64,000 nt of DNA from Paenilisteria riparia FSL S10-1204 (lineage in GTDB: Bacteria > Bacillota > Bacilli > Lactobacillales > Listeriaceae): the NCBI RefSeq assembly GCF_000525995.1, contig NZ_AODL01000004.1, positions 62,001 to 126,000 on the forward strand, in the 5' to 3' direction. Below the pieces are notes generated by a model. That model searched no databases, had not been told where the DNA came from, and saw nothing but the letters and a program-made list of their open reading frames with translations. Shown here piece after piece: positions 1 through 10,555 of the stretch. The first letter of the stretch is position 1. The number at the start of each line of letters is the position of its first letter. A program made the translations under genes and the position numbers.

Positions 1-1
1 T

Positions 2-589
2 CGTATTGTTAACAAGCGCACATGCCAATACTGTAACGGTACAGGTAAGGAAATCAAAGAAAAATGTGACACATGTCACGGCTCAGGCCGCATAACGAAA
101 ACGAAGAAAATCAAATTGAAAGTTCCAGCAGGTGTCGATGATGGGCAACAAATGCGCGTTGCTGGTGAAGGTGAAGGAGGCATTAATGGTGGCCCTAACG
201 GAGATCTTTACGTCGTGTTTGTCGTATCTCGCGACGATTTCTTTGAACGCGAAGGCAATGATATTTATGTAGAGGTACCACTCACATTTGTTCAAGCTAC
301 ACTTGGTGATGAAATCGATGTCCCGACGGTTCACGGCAAAGTTCGACTGAAAATCCCAGCTGGTACACAAACTGGTACAACATTCCGTCTGCGTAATAAA
401 GGTGTCCCACATCTACGTGGTAATGGAACCGGTGACCAACATGTCATTGTGAAAGTTATTGTACCGAAAAAACTTGATGACAAGCAAAAAGACATTCTAC
501 GTGAATTCGCTGCAACAACTGGCGATAGAGTGGACGAAAACACGGAAGGTTTCTTCGACAAAATGAAAAAAGCATTCAAAGGTGAATAA
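2..589 (+). CDS. dnaJ: Chaperone protein DnaJ, C-terminal part (5' end outside window)
   Basis: Hsp40 co-chaperone that delivers unfolded clients to DnaK and stimulates its ATPase in the cytoplasm. The reading frame is open from the window edge, so the J domain, Gly/Phe region and first zinc repeats lie upstream. Two CxxCxGxG repeats are visible at the start ([16 protein letters not shown]), followed by the substrate-binding beta domains with the typical [19 protein letters not shown] stretch and a short C-terminal tail. The order dnaJ-prmA-rsmE is standard in Bacilli, where dnaJ ends the hrcA-grpE-dnaK-dnaJ heat-shock operon. A terminator follows directly, so prmA may also have its own signals. 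Identification is firm; only the N-terminus is missing. Confidence 0.96.
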   Translation, partial: RIVNKRTCQYCNGTGKEIKEKCDTCHGSGRITKTKKIKLKVPAGVDDGQQMRVAGEGEGGINGGPNGDLYVVFVVSRDDFFEREGNDIYVEVPLTFVQATLGDEIDVPTVHGKVRLKIPAGTQTGTTFRLRNKGVPHLRGNGTGDQHVIVKVIVPKKLDDKQKDILREFAATTGDRVDENTEGFFDKMKKAFKGE

Positions 590-596
590 TAATAAT

Positions 597-634
597 CAAA
601 AGGCTCGGATTGCGTAATAACGAGCCTTTTATTT
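597..634 (+). terminator. Rho-independent terminator after dnaJ
   Basis: AAAGGCTCG pairs with CGAGCCTTTT around a 13-nt loop, followed by a short T-rich run. It lies 10 bp after the dnaJ stop and would close the heat-shock operon. Confidence 0.8.
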
Positions 635-655
635 AAGGAAATGAGGGACATAAAA

Positions 656-1597
656 ATGAAATGGTCAGAAATTGAAATCCATTCAGTGAACGAAGCGGTA
701 GAACCAATTACATATGCCCTAAACGATTCAGGTGCAAGCGGTGTTTCCATTGAAGACTCCGCAGATTTAACGCGCGAACACGAAGATCGTTTTGGCGAAA
801 TTTATGATTTACAGGCAGCTGATTATCCAGCAGAGGGCGTGATTATCAAGGCTTACTTTTTAACGACCGACGACTTTTTAGCGATGGTACCAGAAATTGA
901 AGCGCGCATTCGTGGGCTTGCAGACTTTGACATTCCATTAGGCAACCTAACGTTCCAAGTCAATGAAGTAAACGACGAGGAATGGGCAACCGCGTGGAAA
1001 AAATATTATCATCCCGTAAAAATTACGGAGCATATCACTGTCGTACCAACATGGGAAGACTACATACCAGAAGCAGACGACGAAATGATTATCGAACTTG
1101 ATCCAGGCATGGCATTCGGTACAGGCACACACCCAACTACACAATTATGCGTGCAAGCTTTAGAAAAAATCGTCAAACCAGGCGATGAAGTTATTGATGT
1201 AGGAACAGGCTCAGGCGTACTAAGCATTGCTAGTGCAAAACTCGGCGCCAAAAGCGTCTTAGCAACAGACCTTGACGAAGTTGCCGTTCGCGCTGCAAGA
1301 GAGAATATTGTACAAAACCATTGCGAAACTGTCGTGACAATCCAGCAAAATGATCTTTTAAAAGGTATTAATCAAAAAGTAGATGTCATCGTGGCTAATA
1401 TTTTAGCAGAAGTGATTGTATTATTCCCGGAGGACGTATATGCAGCGCTGAAACCAAATGGTATTTTCATCGCATCAGGAATTATCGAGCCGAAGCGTGA
1501 AATGGTGACTGAAGCACTTATCGAAGCTGGTTTAACAGTCTACCATACAGAACAAATAACGGATTGGGTAGCTATTTACGCCAAGCGAGGTGAGTAA
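656..1597 (+). CDS. prmA: Ribosomal protein L11 methyltransferase PrmA
   Basis: SAM-dependent enzyme that trimethylates ribosomal protein L11. The product is 313 residues, normal for the family. A class I methyltransferase core is visible: the PrmA signature [14 protein letters not shown], then [18 protein letters not shown] (SAM-binding motif I) and NILAEV (the NxLA-type substrate motif). I chose ATG 656 ([18 protein letters not shown]), which matches the usual N-terminus and has a purine-rich GAGGGA about 7-9 bp upstream. A start at 641 would add five residues and overlap that ribosome-binding site. rsmE begins 2 bp after the stop, so the two are probably co-transcribed. Confidence 0.96.
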   Translation: MKWSEIEIHSVNEAVEPITYALNDSGASGVSIEDSADLTREHEDRFGEIYDLQAADYPAEGVIIKAYFLTTDDFLAMVPEIEARIRGLADFDIPLGNLTFQVNEVNDEEWATAWKKYYHPVKITEHITVVPTWEDYIPEADDEMIIELDPGMAFGTGTHPTTQLCVQALEKIVKPGDEVIDVGTGSGVLSIASAKLGAKSVLATDLDEVAVRAARENIVQNHCETVVTIQQNDLLKGINQKVDVIVANILAEVIVLFPEDVYAALKPNGIFIASGIIEPKREMVTEALIEAGLTVYHTEQITDWVAIYAKRGE

Positions 1598-1599
1598 AG

Positions 1600-2352
1600 G
1601 TGCAACGATATTTTATTAATCAAATCGTAGATGATAAAGCACGAATTACAGGCGAGGATTTCCACCATATTGTTCGCGTTATGCGGATGAAACTGGAAGA
1701 TTATGTTTGCCTTGTCACGCCAGATGAACAAACAGCCATTGCCGAATTAATCGAAATAGGCGATGACTTTGTCCAATTTAAAATCGTGTCACGGAAAGAA
1801 AGTACCTCTGAATTACCAGTGCACATAACCATCGCAAGCGGTTTACCAAAAGGCGACAAGCTCGAATTAATCACCCAAAAAGGAACCGAACTAGGCGCAA
1901 AATCATTTCTATCATTCCCGGCGAAACGCTCTATTTCCAAATGGGATAGTAAAAAAGCCCAGAAAAAAGTAGAACGACTGGATAAAATTGCAAAAGAAGC
2001 CGCAGAACAATCGCATCGCAGTGTTGTCCCAAGTTTCCAACATGTAATGTCATTCCAAGCGCTACTCGACGTCGCGCCTTCCTATGATTATATCGTTGTT
2101 GCTTATGAAGAGAGTGCTAAAGAGGGGGAATCTTCCGCTTTAGCCACACTTTTTGACCAAGTGGATCCCGGCGAATCAATTTTAGCAATTTTTGGGCCGG
2201 AAGGTGGTTTAGCTCCAGAAGAAATTGTTAAATTAGAAGCTGTGCAAGCGTTGAAAGTTGGTTTAGGACCACGAATTTTGCGAACAGAAACAGCACCGCT
2301 TTATTTTCTAGCAGCAGCCTCTTTTGCGTTTGAACTTGATAAAAATGGGTAA
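1600..2352 (+). CDS. rsmE: 16S rRNA m3U1498 methyltransferase RsmE
   Basis: SPOUT-family enzyme that N3-methylates U1498 of 16S rRNA in the 30S subunit. The 250-residue product shows the RsmE signatures GPEGGLAPEEI and LGPRILRTETA near the C-terminus, which form the trefoil-knot SAM site, and an N-terminal PUA-like domain (MQRYFINQ...). The start is GTG at 1600; AAAGG-like and GAGG sequences inside the end of prmA can act as ribosome-binding site. It follows prmA by 2 bp. No terminator is obvious immediately after it, and the next promoter (rpsU) starts about 60 bp downstream. Confidence 0.95.
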   Translation: MQRYFINQIVDDKARITGEDFHHIVRVMRMKLEDYVCLVTPDEQTAIAELIEIGDDFVQFKIVSRKESTSELPVHITIASGLPKGDKLELITQKGTELGAKSFLSFPAKRSISKWDSKKAQKKVERLDKIAKEAAEQSHRSVVPSFQHVMSFQALLDVAPSYDYIVVAYEESAKEGESSALATLFDQVDPGESILAIFGPEGGLAPEEIVKLEAVQALKVGLGPRILRTETAPLYFLAAASFAFELDKNG

Positions 2353-2410
2353 ATGAAAATAAGATTGGTTGTCCTACTGAAAATAAATCATGAAAGTTAA
2401 CGATTTCATG

Positions 2411-2439
2411 TTGACTAGCTTTGCGGATTGGTTTATAAT
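2411..2439 (+). promoter_or_regulatory. Sigma-A promoter for rpsU-yqeY
   Basis: TTGACT at 2411-2416 and TATAAT at 2434-2439, with an exact 17-bp spacer. It leaves a leader of about 120 nt before rpsU. That leader contains short inverted repeats, for example GGACA/TGTCC around 2522-2536, which may fold, but no known regulator motif was recognised. Confidence 0.8.
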
Positions 2440-2565
2440 TTTTAGTGAGTGAATGCAAATAGTTGTGCATTACTTTGGACTCATTCACAAGTTCGTCTTG
2501 TGCGAGGTGTTCAAATAGCTTAGGACATCCTTGTCCATTTAAGTGTCGGAGGGAGGGAAAGAGAG

Positions 2566-2739
2566 ATGTCAAAAACAGTAGTTCGTAAAAACGAATCGCT
2601 TGAAGATGCTCTTCGTCGCTTTAAACGTACTGTTTCCAAAACAGGTACAATGCAAGAAGTTAGAAAGCGCGAATTTTATGAAAAACCAAGCGTAAAGCGT
2701 AAAAAGAAATCAGAAGCAGCGAGAAAACGCAAATTCTAA
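2566..2739 (+). CDS. rpsU: 30S ribosomal protein S21
   Basis: Small basic ribosomal protein of the 30S platform. The 57-residue product begins [18 protein letters not shown] and ends in a run of Lys/Arg ([13 protein letters not shown]), which is diagnostic for S21. ATG 2566 is preceded by a strong GGAGGGAGG-type ribosome-binding site. It is shorter than many gene-finding cut-offs. yqeY follows 21 bp downstream, and the pair shares the promoter at 2411-2439; rpsU-yqeY is a conserved Firmicutes pair. Confidence 0.97.
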   Translation: MSKTVVRKNESLEDALRRFKRTVSKTGTMQEVRKREFYEKPSVKRKKKSEAARKRKF

Positions 2740-2760
2740 TCGAAGGGACGATTTAAATAC

Positions 2761-3207
2761 ATGAGTCTCCTTAACCAACTGAATGAAGATATGAAGCAAG
2801 CGATGCGAGCGAAAGAAAAAGATAAACTTTCCGTTATCCGTATGCTTAAAGCGGCTTTGCAAAATGAAGCCATTCGTCTTGGTACAGATGATTTATCTCC
2901 TGACGACGAAGTAACTATTCTTTCCCGCGAAATGAAGCAGCGTCGCGATTCTCTAAATGAATTTGAGAAAGCAGGTCGTGAAGACTTGGTAGAACAATTG
3001 AAACAGGAAATCGTGATAGTTGAAGGTTATTTACCGAAGCAACTTTCCGAGGAAGAAATTGCTGAAATTGTAAAAGTGACGATCGAAGAAGTTGGTGCAA
3101 CATCTCCAGCTGATTTTGGCAAAGTGATGACCGCTGTAATGCCTAAAGTAAAAGGTAAAGCAGACGGTAACGCAGTCAATAAATTCGTGAAACAATATCT
3201 TTCATAA
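2761..3207 (+). CDS. yqeY: GatB/YqeY domain protein YqeY
   Basis: Protein of 148 residues made almost entirely of the GatB/YqeY domain, the helical module that in GatB contacts tRNA. The free-standing protein's exact job is not established. Typical features are the N-terminal helix [20 protein letters not shown], the [13 protein letters not shown] segment and the C-terminal [17 protein letters not shown] region. It sits directly after rpsU and ends at a clear terminator, so it is the last gene of that transcript. Confidence 0.93.
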   Translation: MSLLNQLNEDMKQAMRAKEKDKLSVIRMLKAALQNEAIRLGTDDLSPDDEVTILSREMKQRRDSLNEFEKAGREDLVEQLKQEIVIVEGYLPKQLSEEEIAEIVKVTIEEVGATSPADFGKVMTAVMPKVKGKADGNAVNKFVKQYLS

Positions 3208-3218
3208 TTCAAAATCAA

Positions 3219-3246
3219 AGAGCCGAGTAGCCTCGGCTCTTTTTGT
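3219..3246 (+). terminator. Terminator after yqeY
   Basis: AGAGCCGAG pairs with CTCGGCTCT around a 4-nt TAGC loop, followed by TTTTTG. It is a compact canonical intrinsic terminator. Confidence 0.9.
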
Positions 3247-3394
3247 TGGCGTTTTTAGGAATAAAAATGACTAACGGCGCCAATATAAGCGTAAGCAAAG
3301 TGGTGAACTAATCCCTCAAGCTGTTTATCAACGCAAAAATAATACATAATTTCCGTAAACACGCCGAATAATACCCAAATGGAACGCTTTCGTG

Positions 3395-3400
3395 TATAAT
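3395..3400 (+). promoter_or_regulatory. Probable -10 box for phoH operon
   Basis: TGTATAAT at 3393-3400 is a perfect (extended) -10 element 43 bp upstream of phoH. No good -35 was found at 17 bp, so this rests on the -10 alone. Confidence 0.5.
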
Positions 3401-3442
3401 ATAAGCACATAAACTTAATTTTAGAGTGAAGGGGTTATTTGG

Positions 3443-4405
3443 ATGCCGACAGACCATGAAAATAAAAAGATTACGTTAGCGGACGGGTTTGATGCTAGGG
3501 AACTGTTTGGGAACAATGATGCACATATTGCTTTAATTGAAGATGCGTTCCAAGTACAGATTATCACTCGTGGCGAAATAATAACGATTCAAGGTGAAGA
3601 GGTAAATGAAGCGCATGCTGGAGCAGTTATTGATGCGCTTGTTCATGTCATTGTTAAAGGGATTCATGTCGATGAACGTGATGTGACGCAAGCAATCAAG
3701 ATGGAGCAGAATGGCACGGTGGAATATTTTGCGAGCTTGTATGATGAAGAGATTACAGTAAATGCGAAGGGGAAAATGATTCGACCAAAAACGTTCGGGC
3801 AACGTAAATATGTGCGGACGATAGATAAATATGATGTTGTGTTTGGTATTGGTCCTGCTGGAACGGGGAAAACGTATTTGGCGGTTGTGAAGGCTGTTGC
3901 TGCTTGGAAGAAAGGGACAGTAAACAAAATTATTTTGACGCGTCCTGCGGTAGAAGCTGGGGAAAGTCTTGGGTTCTTGCCTGGTGATTTGAAAGAGAAG
4001 GTTGATCCTTATTTACGCCCTGTGTACGATGCTCTGTATGATATTTTCGGTGTAGAGCATACGACGCGATTGATGGACCGTGGTGTGATTGAGATTGCGC
4101 CGCTTGCCTATATGCGTGGTCGGACACTGGATAATGCGTTTGTTATTCTGGATGAAGCACAGAATACAACGGTTGCTCAGATGAAGATGTTCTTGACTCG
4201 TCTAGGCTTTGAATCGAAAATGATTGTTAATGGTGATACGACACAAATTGATTTACCAAAAGGTGCTACGAGTGGATTGGTGAATGCAGAGACAGTATTG
4301 CGTGACGTGAAAAACATCGGTTTTGTTTACTTTGAACATTTTGATGTGGTGCGACATCCACTTGTTGCTGAAATTATTAAAGCATATGAGGGAAAGCTGA
4401 AATAA
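3443..4405 (+). CDS. phoH: PhoH-family ATPase (PhoL type)
   Basis: Cytoplasmic P-loop protein of 320 residues. The N-terminal part is KH-like. Walker A (GPAGTGKT, about residue 137) and Walker B (ILDEAQ, about residue 234) are clear, as is the conserved MRGRTL segment between them. PhoH/PhoL proteins are linked to RNA metabolism. In Bacilli the gene sits just before pgpH and ybeY, as here, which suits a ribosome or RNA role. The start ATG 3443 has GAAGGGG about 10 bp upstream. Family assignment is sure; physiological substrate is unknown. Confidence 0.94.
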   Translation: MPTDHENKKITLADGFDARELFGNNDAHIALIEDAFQVQIITRGEIITIQGEEVNEAHAGAVIDALVHVIVKGIHVDERDVTQAIKMEQNGTVEYFASLYDEEITVNAKGKMIRPKTFGQRKYVRTIDKYDVVFGIGPAGTGKTYLAVVKAVAAWKKGTVNKIILTRPAVEAGESLGFLPGDLKEKVDPYLRPVYDALYDIFGVEHTTRLMDRGVIEIAPLAYMRGRTLDNAFVILDEAQNTTVAQMKMFLTRLGFESKMIVNGDTTQIDLPKGATSGLVNAETVLRDVKNIGFVYFEHFDVVRHPLVAEIIKAYEGKLK

Positions 4406-4438
4406 TTAGCACTAAATGATGTAAAAAAGGAGGTACAT

Positions 4439-6607
4439 ATGAAATTTCCAAAAAAAGGCGTTAATTGGTATTATAAATCGGGGAAGAAATACATAACGCC
4501 AGGCATCTTAATCTTCTTTTTTATTGTTGCTTTTGTGTTAATTTGTCAGATGGTGAAGCCAGAGTCTTATAATGTAAAGCTTTTTGAAGTGGCAGAAAAA
4601 ACAATACGATCACCACAAACATTGGAAGATGCGGAGAAAACCAAAGAAGAGCAGTTAAAAGCCGCGGCGGATGTAGAAGATGTGTATGTTTTCAATCGTG
4701 AAACCGCACAGAATCGGCAGTCGCTTGTTTCATCACTATTTGCCTATGTTGGAGAAGTGAATCAAGAGGCTATAGAAAATGATGCGAAAAACAAGAAAGC
4801 CACTGATGATGCTAATAAAACAACAACTAAACCAATGACGATAAACCAAAAATTGACATCTTTGAAAGCGAAGTTATCAAAAAATGTATCTGAAAATGTC
4901 ACGGAAGGTATTAGCGACACGATGCTATCGATATTGCTACGAATGAACTCGAAAGATTTAGCTGCTGTGGAGAAAGAAGTAGTTAGTGCGCTTGATGTGG
5001 CGATGGAGGAAAGTGTACGCAAAGATAATCTAACGGAAGTAAAAGTCGGTGCGCGTGATACGATTGAACTTTCCAATTTGTCGCCTAGCTACAAAGGTGT
5101 TGCGAAAGCGATTTTATCCTATGCAATTGTTCCTAACGAAGTCTACAGTGCAGAGCAAACTGTAGATCGCAGAAAAGAAGCATCTGCAAATGTTATTCCA
5201 GTGAAAATTCTGCAAGGTCAAGTCATTGTACAAGAAGGACAAATAATTGATCGCGAAATTTATCGTCAGTTAGCATTACTAAATCTACTAGATCAAAAAA
5301 TGCCAATCAAGCAGTATGCAGGCTTTGGATTATTGTTAGTATCCCTCGCTTTAATGCTCTACTTCTTCACACAACGACAAAAAAATCTGGATTATGATAA
5401 GAAAAATCAAACGTTGCTTGTTTTTTCATCAGTATATGTCATTATTTTAGCCATGTTGGTCATTATTCGATATTTAGAAGGTGTTGATATTAGTAATATT
5501 TCCTTCTTATTCCCAGCTGCATTTGGGCCAATGATTATTAAGATATTACTAAATGAAAAGTTTGCATTTATGATTACGATTTTTACTGCAATTGCAAGTT
5601 TCTTCGTGTTTCAAAGTGATGCAACGGCGGCTGTTAATGTGACTGTTTCAACATATATTTTGCTTAGTGGATTGGCGAGTATTGTTGTGCTTCGTGATTA
5701 TAGCAGGCGCTCGGCGATTTTGCAGTCAGGCTTTATTGTGGGCTTAGCGAATATTGCTTTTGTGTTTTTGCTCATGATGATTAGCAATGCGGGACTGGCG
5801 ACATTTGCATTTTGGGTGCCAGTTGGCTATGCTTTCCTAGGTGGAATCGGCTCTTTTGTTCTTGGTATTGGGATTGTTCCAGTTTTTGAGACCGTGTTTG
5901 GAATGCTTACGACAAGTCGTCTGGTGGAATTGTCGAATCCGAATCATCCTTTGCTTAAGAAAATTTTGATGAAGTCTCCAGGAACATATCATCATAGTCT
6001 GATGGTTGCAAATCTCGCGGAATCTTGTGCGGATGCGATTGGTGCGAATAGTTTGCTTGTACGTGTCGGTTGTTTTTATCATGATATTGGCAAAACGTTG
6101 CGTCCACCTTATTTTGTGGAAAATCAGTTACATGGGATTAATCCACATGATCGATTGACACCAGAGCAAAGTCGCGATATTATTATTGCTCATACAACAG
6201 ACGGCGCAGCGATTTTGCGAGACAATCGTTTTCCACAGCCAATTATTGATATTGCGTTGCAGCATCACGGAACGACGCTTGTGAGATATTTTTATCATAA
6301 GGCAAAAGAACAAAATCCAGATGTAAGCGAGCTGGAATTCCGTTACCCAGGCCCAAAACCGCAGACAAGAGAAATTGCAATTATCAATGTCGCGGATAGT
6401 GTTGAGGCTGCTGTTAGGTCATGTAATGAGCCAACGAAGGACAAGATTCGGGCGATTGTAAACAGTATTGTAGATGATCGGATTAAAGATAAACAGTTTA
6501 TTGAATCGGATATTACATTCCAAGAAATAGAAGTTGTGCGTGAAACGTTATGTGCGACATTAAATGGCATTTATCATCAGCGAATTCAATATCCTGATGG
6601 CAAGTAA
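4439..6607 (+). CDS. pgpH: Cyclic-di-AMP phosphodiesterase PgpH (7TM-HD)
   Basis: Membrane enzyme that hydrolyses the second messenger c-di-AMP to pApA. The 722 residues start with one transmembrane helix (about 20-42), then a large extracytoplasmic 7TMR-HDED domain. A block of seven membrane segments follows (roughly 295-490), then a cytoplasmic HD domain. The metal ligands are visible: [10 protein letters not shown] (about 516), FYHDIGK (about 546), HTTDGA and LQHHGTT. An AGGAGG ribosome-binding site precedes ATG 4439. It lies between phoH and ybeY, the conserved place of this gene (YqfF in Bacillus). The c-di-AMP role is known for Listeria PgpH; here it is inferred from homology. Confidence 0.95.
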   Translation: MKFPKKGVNWYYKSGKKYITPGILIFFFIVAFVLICQMVKPESYNVKLFEVAEKTIRSPQTLEDAEKTKEEQLKAAADVEDVYVFNRETAQNRQSLVSSLFAYVGEVNQEAIENDAKNKKATDDANKTTTKPMTINQKLTSLKAKLSKNVSENVTEGISDTMLSILLRMNSKDLAAVEKEVVSALDVAMEESVRKDNLTEVKVGARDTIELSNLSPSYKGVAKAILSYAIVPNEVYSAEQTVDRRKEASANVIPVKILQGQVIVQEGQIIDREIYRQLALLNLLDQKMPIKQYAGFGLLLVSLALMLYFFTQRQKNLDYDKKNQTLLVFSSVYVIILAMLVIIRYLEGVDISNISFLFPAAFGPMIIKILLNEKFAFMITIFTAIASFFVFQSDATAAVNVTVSTYILLSGLASIVVLRDYSRRSAILQSGFIVGLANIAFVFLLMMISNAGLATFAFWVPVGYAFLGGIGSFVLGIGIVPVFETVFGMLTTSRLVELSNPNHPLLKKILMKSPGTYHHSLMVANLAESCADAIGANSLLVRVGCFYHDIGKTLRPPYFVENQLHGINPHDRLTPEQSRDIIIAHTTDGAAILRDNRFPQPIIDIALQHHGTTLVRYFYHKAKEQNPDVSELEFRYPGPKPQTREIAIINVADSVEAAVRSCNEPTKDKIRAIVNSIVDDRIKDKQFIESDITFQEIEVVRETLCATLNGIYHQRIQYPDGK

Positions 6608-6618
6608 GGAGGATGGCA

Positions 6619-7098
6619 ATGGTTTTAGAACTTGATATGATAGACGAAACAGAAGATTTGGCACCAGAAGCATTTGAATTAGTGGAGAACTTACTACAGT
6701 TCGCCGCAGCTAGATTAAAGATTCAAAATGATAGCGAGTTGACCGTTACATTTGTTGATAACGCTCGAATTCAGGAAATTAATCGGGACTATCGCGACAA
6801 GGATCAGCCGACCGATGTGATTTCGTTCGCTTTAGAAGAAATGGGCGATGGCGAAGTAGAAATAACTTGGAGTGAAGATATGGATGTTCCGCGTATTTTA
6901 GGAGACATAATCATTTCGACGGAGCGGGCAAAAGAACAAGCGAAAGAGTACGGGCATGGATTCGATCGCGAAGTAGGTTTCTTGGCGTTACACGGCCTCC
7001 TGCATCTTCTGGGGTATGATCATATCGAAGACGAGGACGAAAAAGAAATGTTTGCACTACAAAAAGAAGTGTTGGATGCGTATGGACTCGAAAGATAG
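6619..7098 (+). CDS. ybeY: Endoribonuclease YbeY
   Basis: Zinc metalloenzyme involved in 16S rRNA 3'-end maturation and 70S quality control. The H3xH5xH motif is intact as [12 protein letters not shown] near the C-terminus, and [27 protein letters not shown] is typical. I take ATG 6619 rather than ATG 6613, because the AGGAGG at 6607-6612 touches the first ATG and is correctly spaced (6 bp) only for the second; this gives 159 residues. The dgkA start lies inside the ybeY 3' end, so the two are translationally coupled. Confidence 0.94.
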   Translation: MVLELDMIDETEDLAPEAFELVENLLQFAAARLKIQNDSELTVTFVDNARIQEINRDYRDKDQPTDVISFALEEMGDGEVEITWSEDMDVPRILGDIIISTERAKEQAKEYGHGFDREVGFLALHGLLHLLGYDHIEDEDEKEMFALQKEVLDAYGLER

Positions 7099-7462
7099 AG
7101 TAAAAGCAACTGCAAATAGACGCTTTCGAAAATCATTTATCCATGCCGTTACAGGTGTTAAAACCGCAATTTTAGAAGAACGCCATATGCGTGTTCATAT
7201 AACTGCGGGCATGATTGTTGTTATTTGTGGTGTTTTTTTCAAAGTAACGAAGATAGAATGGTTATTTCTTTTATTTTCGATTTTTAATGTATTGACATTT
7301 GAAATGATAAATACGGCTATTGAGCGAGCGGTAGACGTGGCAACGGAAGAATTTCATCCCTACGCTAAAAAAGCTAAAGATGTTGCAGCAGGAGCGGTGC
7401 TGCTTGCTTCGATTTGTTCGGCGGTTGTTGGATTAATCATTTTTGTACCTAAATTATTTTAG
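7082..7462 (+). CDS. dgkA: Diacylglycerol/undecaprenol kinase DgkA
   Basis: Small integral-membrane kinase; Gram-positive members phosphorylate undecaprenol to supply the cell-wall lipid carrier. The 126-residue product begins [19 protein letters not shown]. It shows the family signature NTAIERAVD preceded by EMI (catalytic and metal-binding Glu/Asn) and three hydrophobic helices. The start ATG 7082 overlaps the end of ybeY by 17 bp; the open frame extends further upstream, but that part is ybeY sequence. cdd follows 15 bp later with its own AAGGAG site. Confidence 0.93.
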   Translation: MDSKDRVKATANRRFRKSFIHAVTGVKTAILEERHMRVHITAGMIVVICGVFFKVTKIEWLFLLFSIFNVLTFEMINTAIERAVDVATEEFHPYAKKAKDVAAGAVLLASICSAVVGLIIFVPKLF

Positions 7463-8778
<1,316 letters not shown>

Positions 8779-8871
8779 ATACCATTAAGATTGTTAAAGG
8801 CTGAGACAAACGCTCATGCCGTCTTTCATTGAAACCAACCATCATGAAAAAAGCTATTGATCTCCATTACG

Positions 8872-8901
8872 GTTCTTCTATCATAATAGAGATAGAAGAA
8901 C
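8872..8901. repeat. 11-bp perfect inverted repeat
   Basis: GTTCTTCTATC and GATAGAAGAAC separated by 8 nt. There is no T-tract after it, so it is not a standard terminator. A second hairpin (GCCAG/CTGGC) follows 8 nt later, suggesting a folded RNA or remnants of a mobile element. Confidence 0.6.
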
Positions 8902-9249
8902 TGCTGTAGGCCAGTAGCTTATTCTGGCTCCCCAAAAAGTTTTCTGAATGAGAGACCTCTCAATCGAATGGATTTGTGTATTGCAAGAAACACATCCTAC
9001 TCGAAAAAATACTGTTCTCGGCTTATTTTGGATGAAAATCTAGTACTGTCTTAACGCTCTTAATGCAATATTATTAGAACTAGTCTCTCAGTATACTGCT
9101 AGTCTGTGATTCAAAAAAACTGACTACAATAAAACGCAAAGGTGGGCAACACTATAGACTATGTCAAGCCAATATTTATGAATTTAGCGTTACTATTGGA
9201 GGGTTTTAATTTATATTTTTTGAAAATTCAGTTATTTAAGAGGTTTGCG

Positions 9250-9290
9250 AGAGGCACAAGCAATTGCTTAAGCTTGCACCTCTATTTTTT
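9250..9290 (+). terminator. Plus-strand terminator in the era-lexA gap
   Basis: AGAGG..CAAGC pairs with GCTTG..CCTCT with single-base bulges, then a run of T. It is about 470 bp after era with no gene between, so it would end either an era read-through transcript or an unannotated RNA. Confidence 0.6.
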
Positions 9291-9377
9291 ACCTCAACAA
9301 TTGGTATAGATCCATTTTTAAAAGATAGGGCATCCGTTGAGAGGACTAGTTTTTGAAAAGCCTTTCTTTTTTCATAC

Positions 9378-9992
9378 TTAGCGAATATCACGGTATAGAC
9401 CAATAACTTTACCTAAAATAGAGACATTATTGAGGATAATAGGCTCTAATGCGTCATTCTCAGGTTGAAGACGGAAATGGTTCGCTTCTTTATAAAATCT
9501 CTTACAAGTTGCTTCATTTTCTTCTGTCATTGCAACAACAATCTCACCATTGTTTGCAGAATTTTGCTGACGTACAATAACTTTGTCACCATCTAAAATT
9601 CCTGCATTGATCATACTTTCACCATCGATTTCAAGCATAAAGATTTCTGTTTCTCCGTTCGCCATGTATTCCGGAAGCGGGAAGTATTCATCAATGTTCT
9701 CAATCGCAGTAATAGGCATACCAGCAGTTACCTTACCGATTAAAGGGATATTGACAACGCTTGGTGTTGCTATATCATCATCCAAAGAAAGAATTTCAAT
9801 CGCGCGCGGTTTGGTTGGGTCCCGTCGTATGAGTCCCTTTCCTTCTAGGCGAGCTAAGTGCCCATGTACGGTGGAACTCGAAGCTAAACCAACAGCTTCC
9901 CCAATCTCGCGTACAGAAGGTGGATAACCTTTATCCCTTACTTCAGACTTGATAAAGTCATAGATATCTTGTTGACGTTTTGATAGTTTCAT
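9378..9992 (-). CDS. lexA: SOS repressor LexA
   Basis: Transcriptional repressor of the SOS regulon that self-cleaves when stimulated by RecA filaments. The 204-residue product has an N-terminal winged HTH ([14 protein letters not shown]..., recognition helix around [16 protein letters not shown]), the Ala-Gly cleavage site in KVTAGMP, the catalytic Ser in DGESMINAG, and the Lys in ATCKRF. It is divergent from yneA, with three LexA-box-like sequences between them, so it almost certainly represses both itself and yneA. The GGGGTGAAAT sequence just upstream of the ATG acts as the ribosome-binding site. Confidence 0.97.
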   Translation of the reverse strand: MKLSKRQQDIYDFIKSEVRDKGYPPSVREIGEAVGLASSSTVHGHLARLEGKGLIRRDPTKPRAIEILSLDDDIATPSVVNIPLIGKVTAGMPITAIENIDEYFPLPEYMANGETEIFMLEIDGESMINAGILDGDKVIVRQQNSANNGEIVVAMTEENEATCKRFYKEANHFRLQPENDALEPIILNNVSILGKVIGLYRDIR

Positions 9993-10063
9993 TTTATTTC
10001 ACCCCGCTTACTCTTTTGTTACTTCTTTTGTAACTCAAGTATAGCAAATAATTTATCGATATG

Positions 10064-10077
10064 CAAACAATTGTTCG
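10064..10077. promoter_or_regulatory. LexA box 1 (lexA-proximal)
   Basis: CAAACAATTGTTCG matches the Gram-positive SOS box CGAAC-N4-GTTCG with one mismatch in the left half. It is placed to control the leftward lexA transcript. Confidence 0.7.
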
Positions 10078-10085
10078 ATTTTTTG

Positions 10086-10114
10086 TTGACAAGATAGAAC
10101 GAGTGTTCTATAAT
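10086..10114 (+). promoter_or_regulatory. Consensus promoter of yneA
   Basis: TTGACA at 10086-10091, 17-bp spacer, TATAAT at 10109-10114: a perfect sigma-A promoter. The whole spacer is covered by LexA box 2, so the promoter would be strong but tightly shut until LexA is cleaved. Confidence 0.9.
10096..10109. promoter_or_regulatory. LexA box 2 (over the yneA promoter)
   Basis: AGAACGAGTGTTCT is a perfect GAAC-N4-GTTC dyad lying between the -35 and -10 elements of the yneA promoter, the classical position for steric repression. Confidence 0.85.
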
Positions 10115-10123
10115 AAAGAAAAG

Positions 10124-10137
10124 CGAACATACATTCT
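10124..10137. promoter_or_regulatory. LexA box 3 (yneA leader)
   Basis: CGAACATACATTCT has an intact left half site (CGAAC) and an ATTC right half (one mismatch to GTTC), just downstream of the yneA -10. It is the weaker of the yneA-side sites. Confidence 0.6.
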
Positions 10138-10152
10138 TTTGGAGGGATAAAG

Positions 10153-10482
10153 ATGACTTTTAAATCTATTTGGGATCGATATTATATTGCTATTATTTTT
10201 ATTATTACTTGTTTTGTATTAGGGATTGTATTATTAATGGTAACAGTGAATCAGGCTGATACAGAATATAATGAGGTGAACATTGCGTCTGGAGATTCTA
10301 TCTGGAGTTTAGCCGATGATTATGCAGGTCAGTACAAGATGAGCAAACAAGATTTTATTTCATGGGTAGAGAAGGAAAACCAATTGATTGATGGGAAGCT
10401 AACAGCGGGAGATAAGATTATCATTCCAGTAAAGCAGACCAATCTTGAACAAGATAATTCTATCCAGTTAGCGAACGAGTAA
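10153..10482 (+). CDS. yneA: SOS cell-division suppressor YneA
   Basis: Small membrane-anchored inhibitor that delays division during DNA damage. The 109-residue product has one N-terminal transmembrane helix (about 12-33, YYIAIIFIITCFVLGIVLL) followed by an extracytoplasmic LysM domain (NIASGDSIWSLADDY...LIDGKLTAGDKIIIPV) that would bind peptidoglycan. Position divergent to lexA and the LexA boxes in its promoter fit yneA of Bacillus and Listeria. TGGAGGG precedes ATG 10153. Confidence 0.9.
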   Translation: MTFKSIWDRYYIAIIFIITCFVLGIVLLMVTVNQADTEYNEVNIASGDSIWSLADDYAGQYKMSKQDFISWVEKENQLIDGKLTAGDKIIIPVKQTNLEQDNSIQLANE

Positions 10483-10555
10483 GGGTCATTACTTTAAAAA
10501 ACGATACTTTTCATGTAAAATAGGCGTTAATCATCAAATGAAAAGAGGTTTTTAG

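Larger units (their letters stand above)
8779..9377. other. 599-bp gene-poor junction between era and lexA
   Basis: No convincing CDS. The stretch opens with GGCTGAGACAAACG, resembling the GGCTGGGACAAA-type repeats common in Listeria intergenic regions. It then carries hairpins: an 11-bp perfect stem GTTCTTCTATC/GATAGAAGAAC at 8872-8901, GCCAG/CTGGC at 8910-8928, and a GGAT..GTGT/ACAC..ATCC stem at about 8970-8999. A plus-strand terminator lies at 9250-9290. A 29-codon TTG frame after a GGAGGG at 9198 was considered too weak. Synteny on the left (dnaJ to era) and right (lexA) belongs to different Listeria loci as I remember them, so this looks like a rearrangement joint, possibly holding a small RNA. 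Confidence 0.5.

Noticed and set aside
331-750. Long minus-strand frame over the dnaJ end, terminator and prmA start
   Set aside because: Antisense shadow of two well-identified genes; no ribosome-binding site or family signature.
8866-9000. Hairpin series as ends of an insertion sequence
   Set aside because: No transposase fragment and no flanking direct repeat could be found in the 600 bp.
9218-9307. 29-codon TTG frame after GGAGGG in the era-lexA gap
   Set aside because: Spacing of 14 bp to the ribosome-binding site is poor, and the frame runs through the terminator hairpin.
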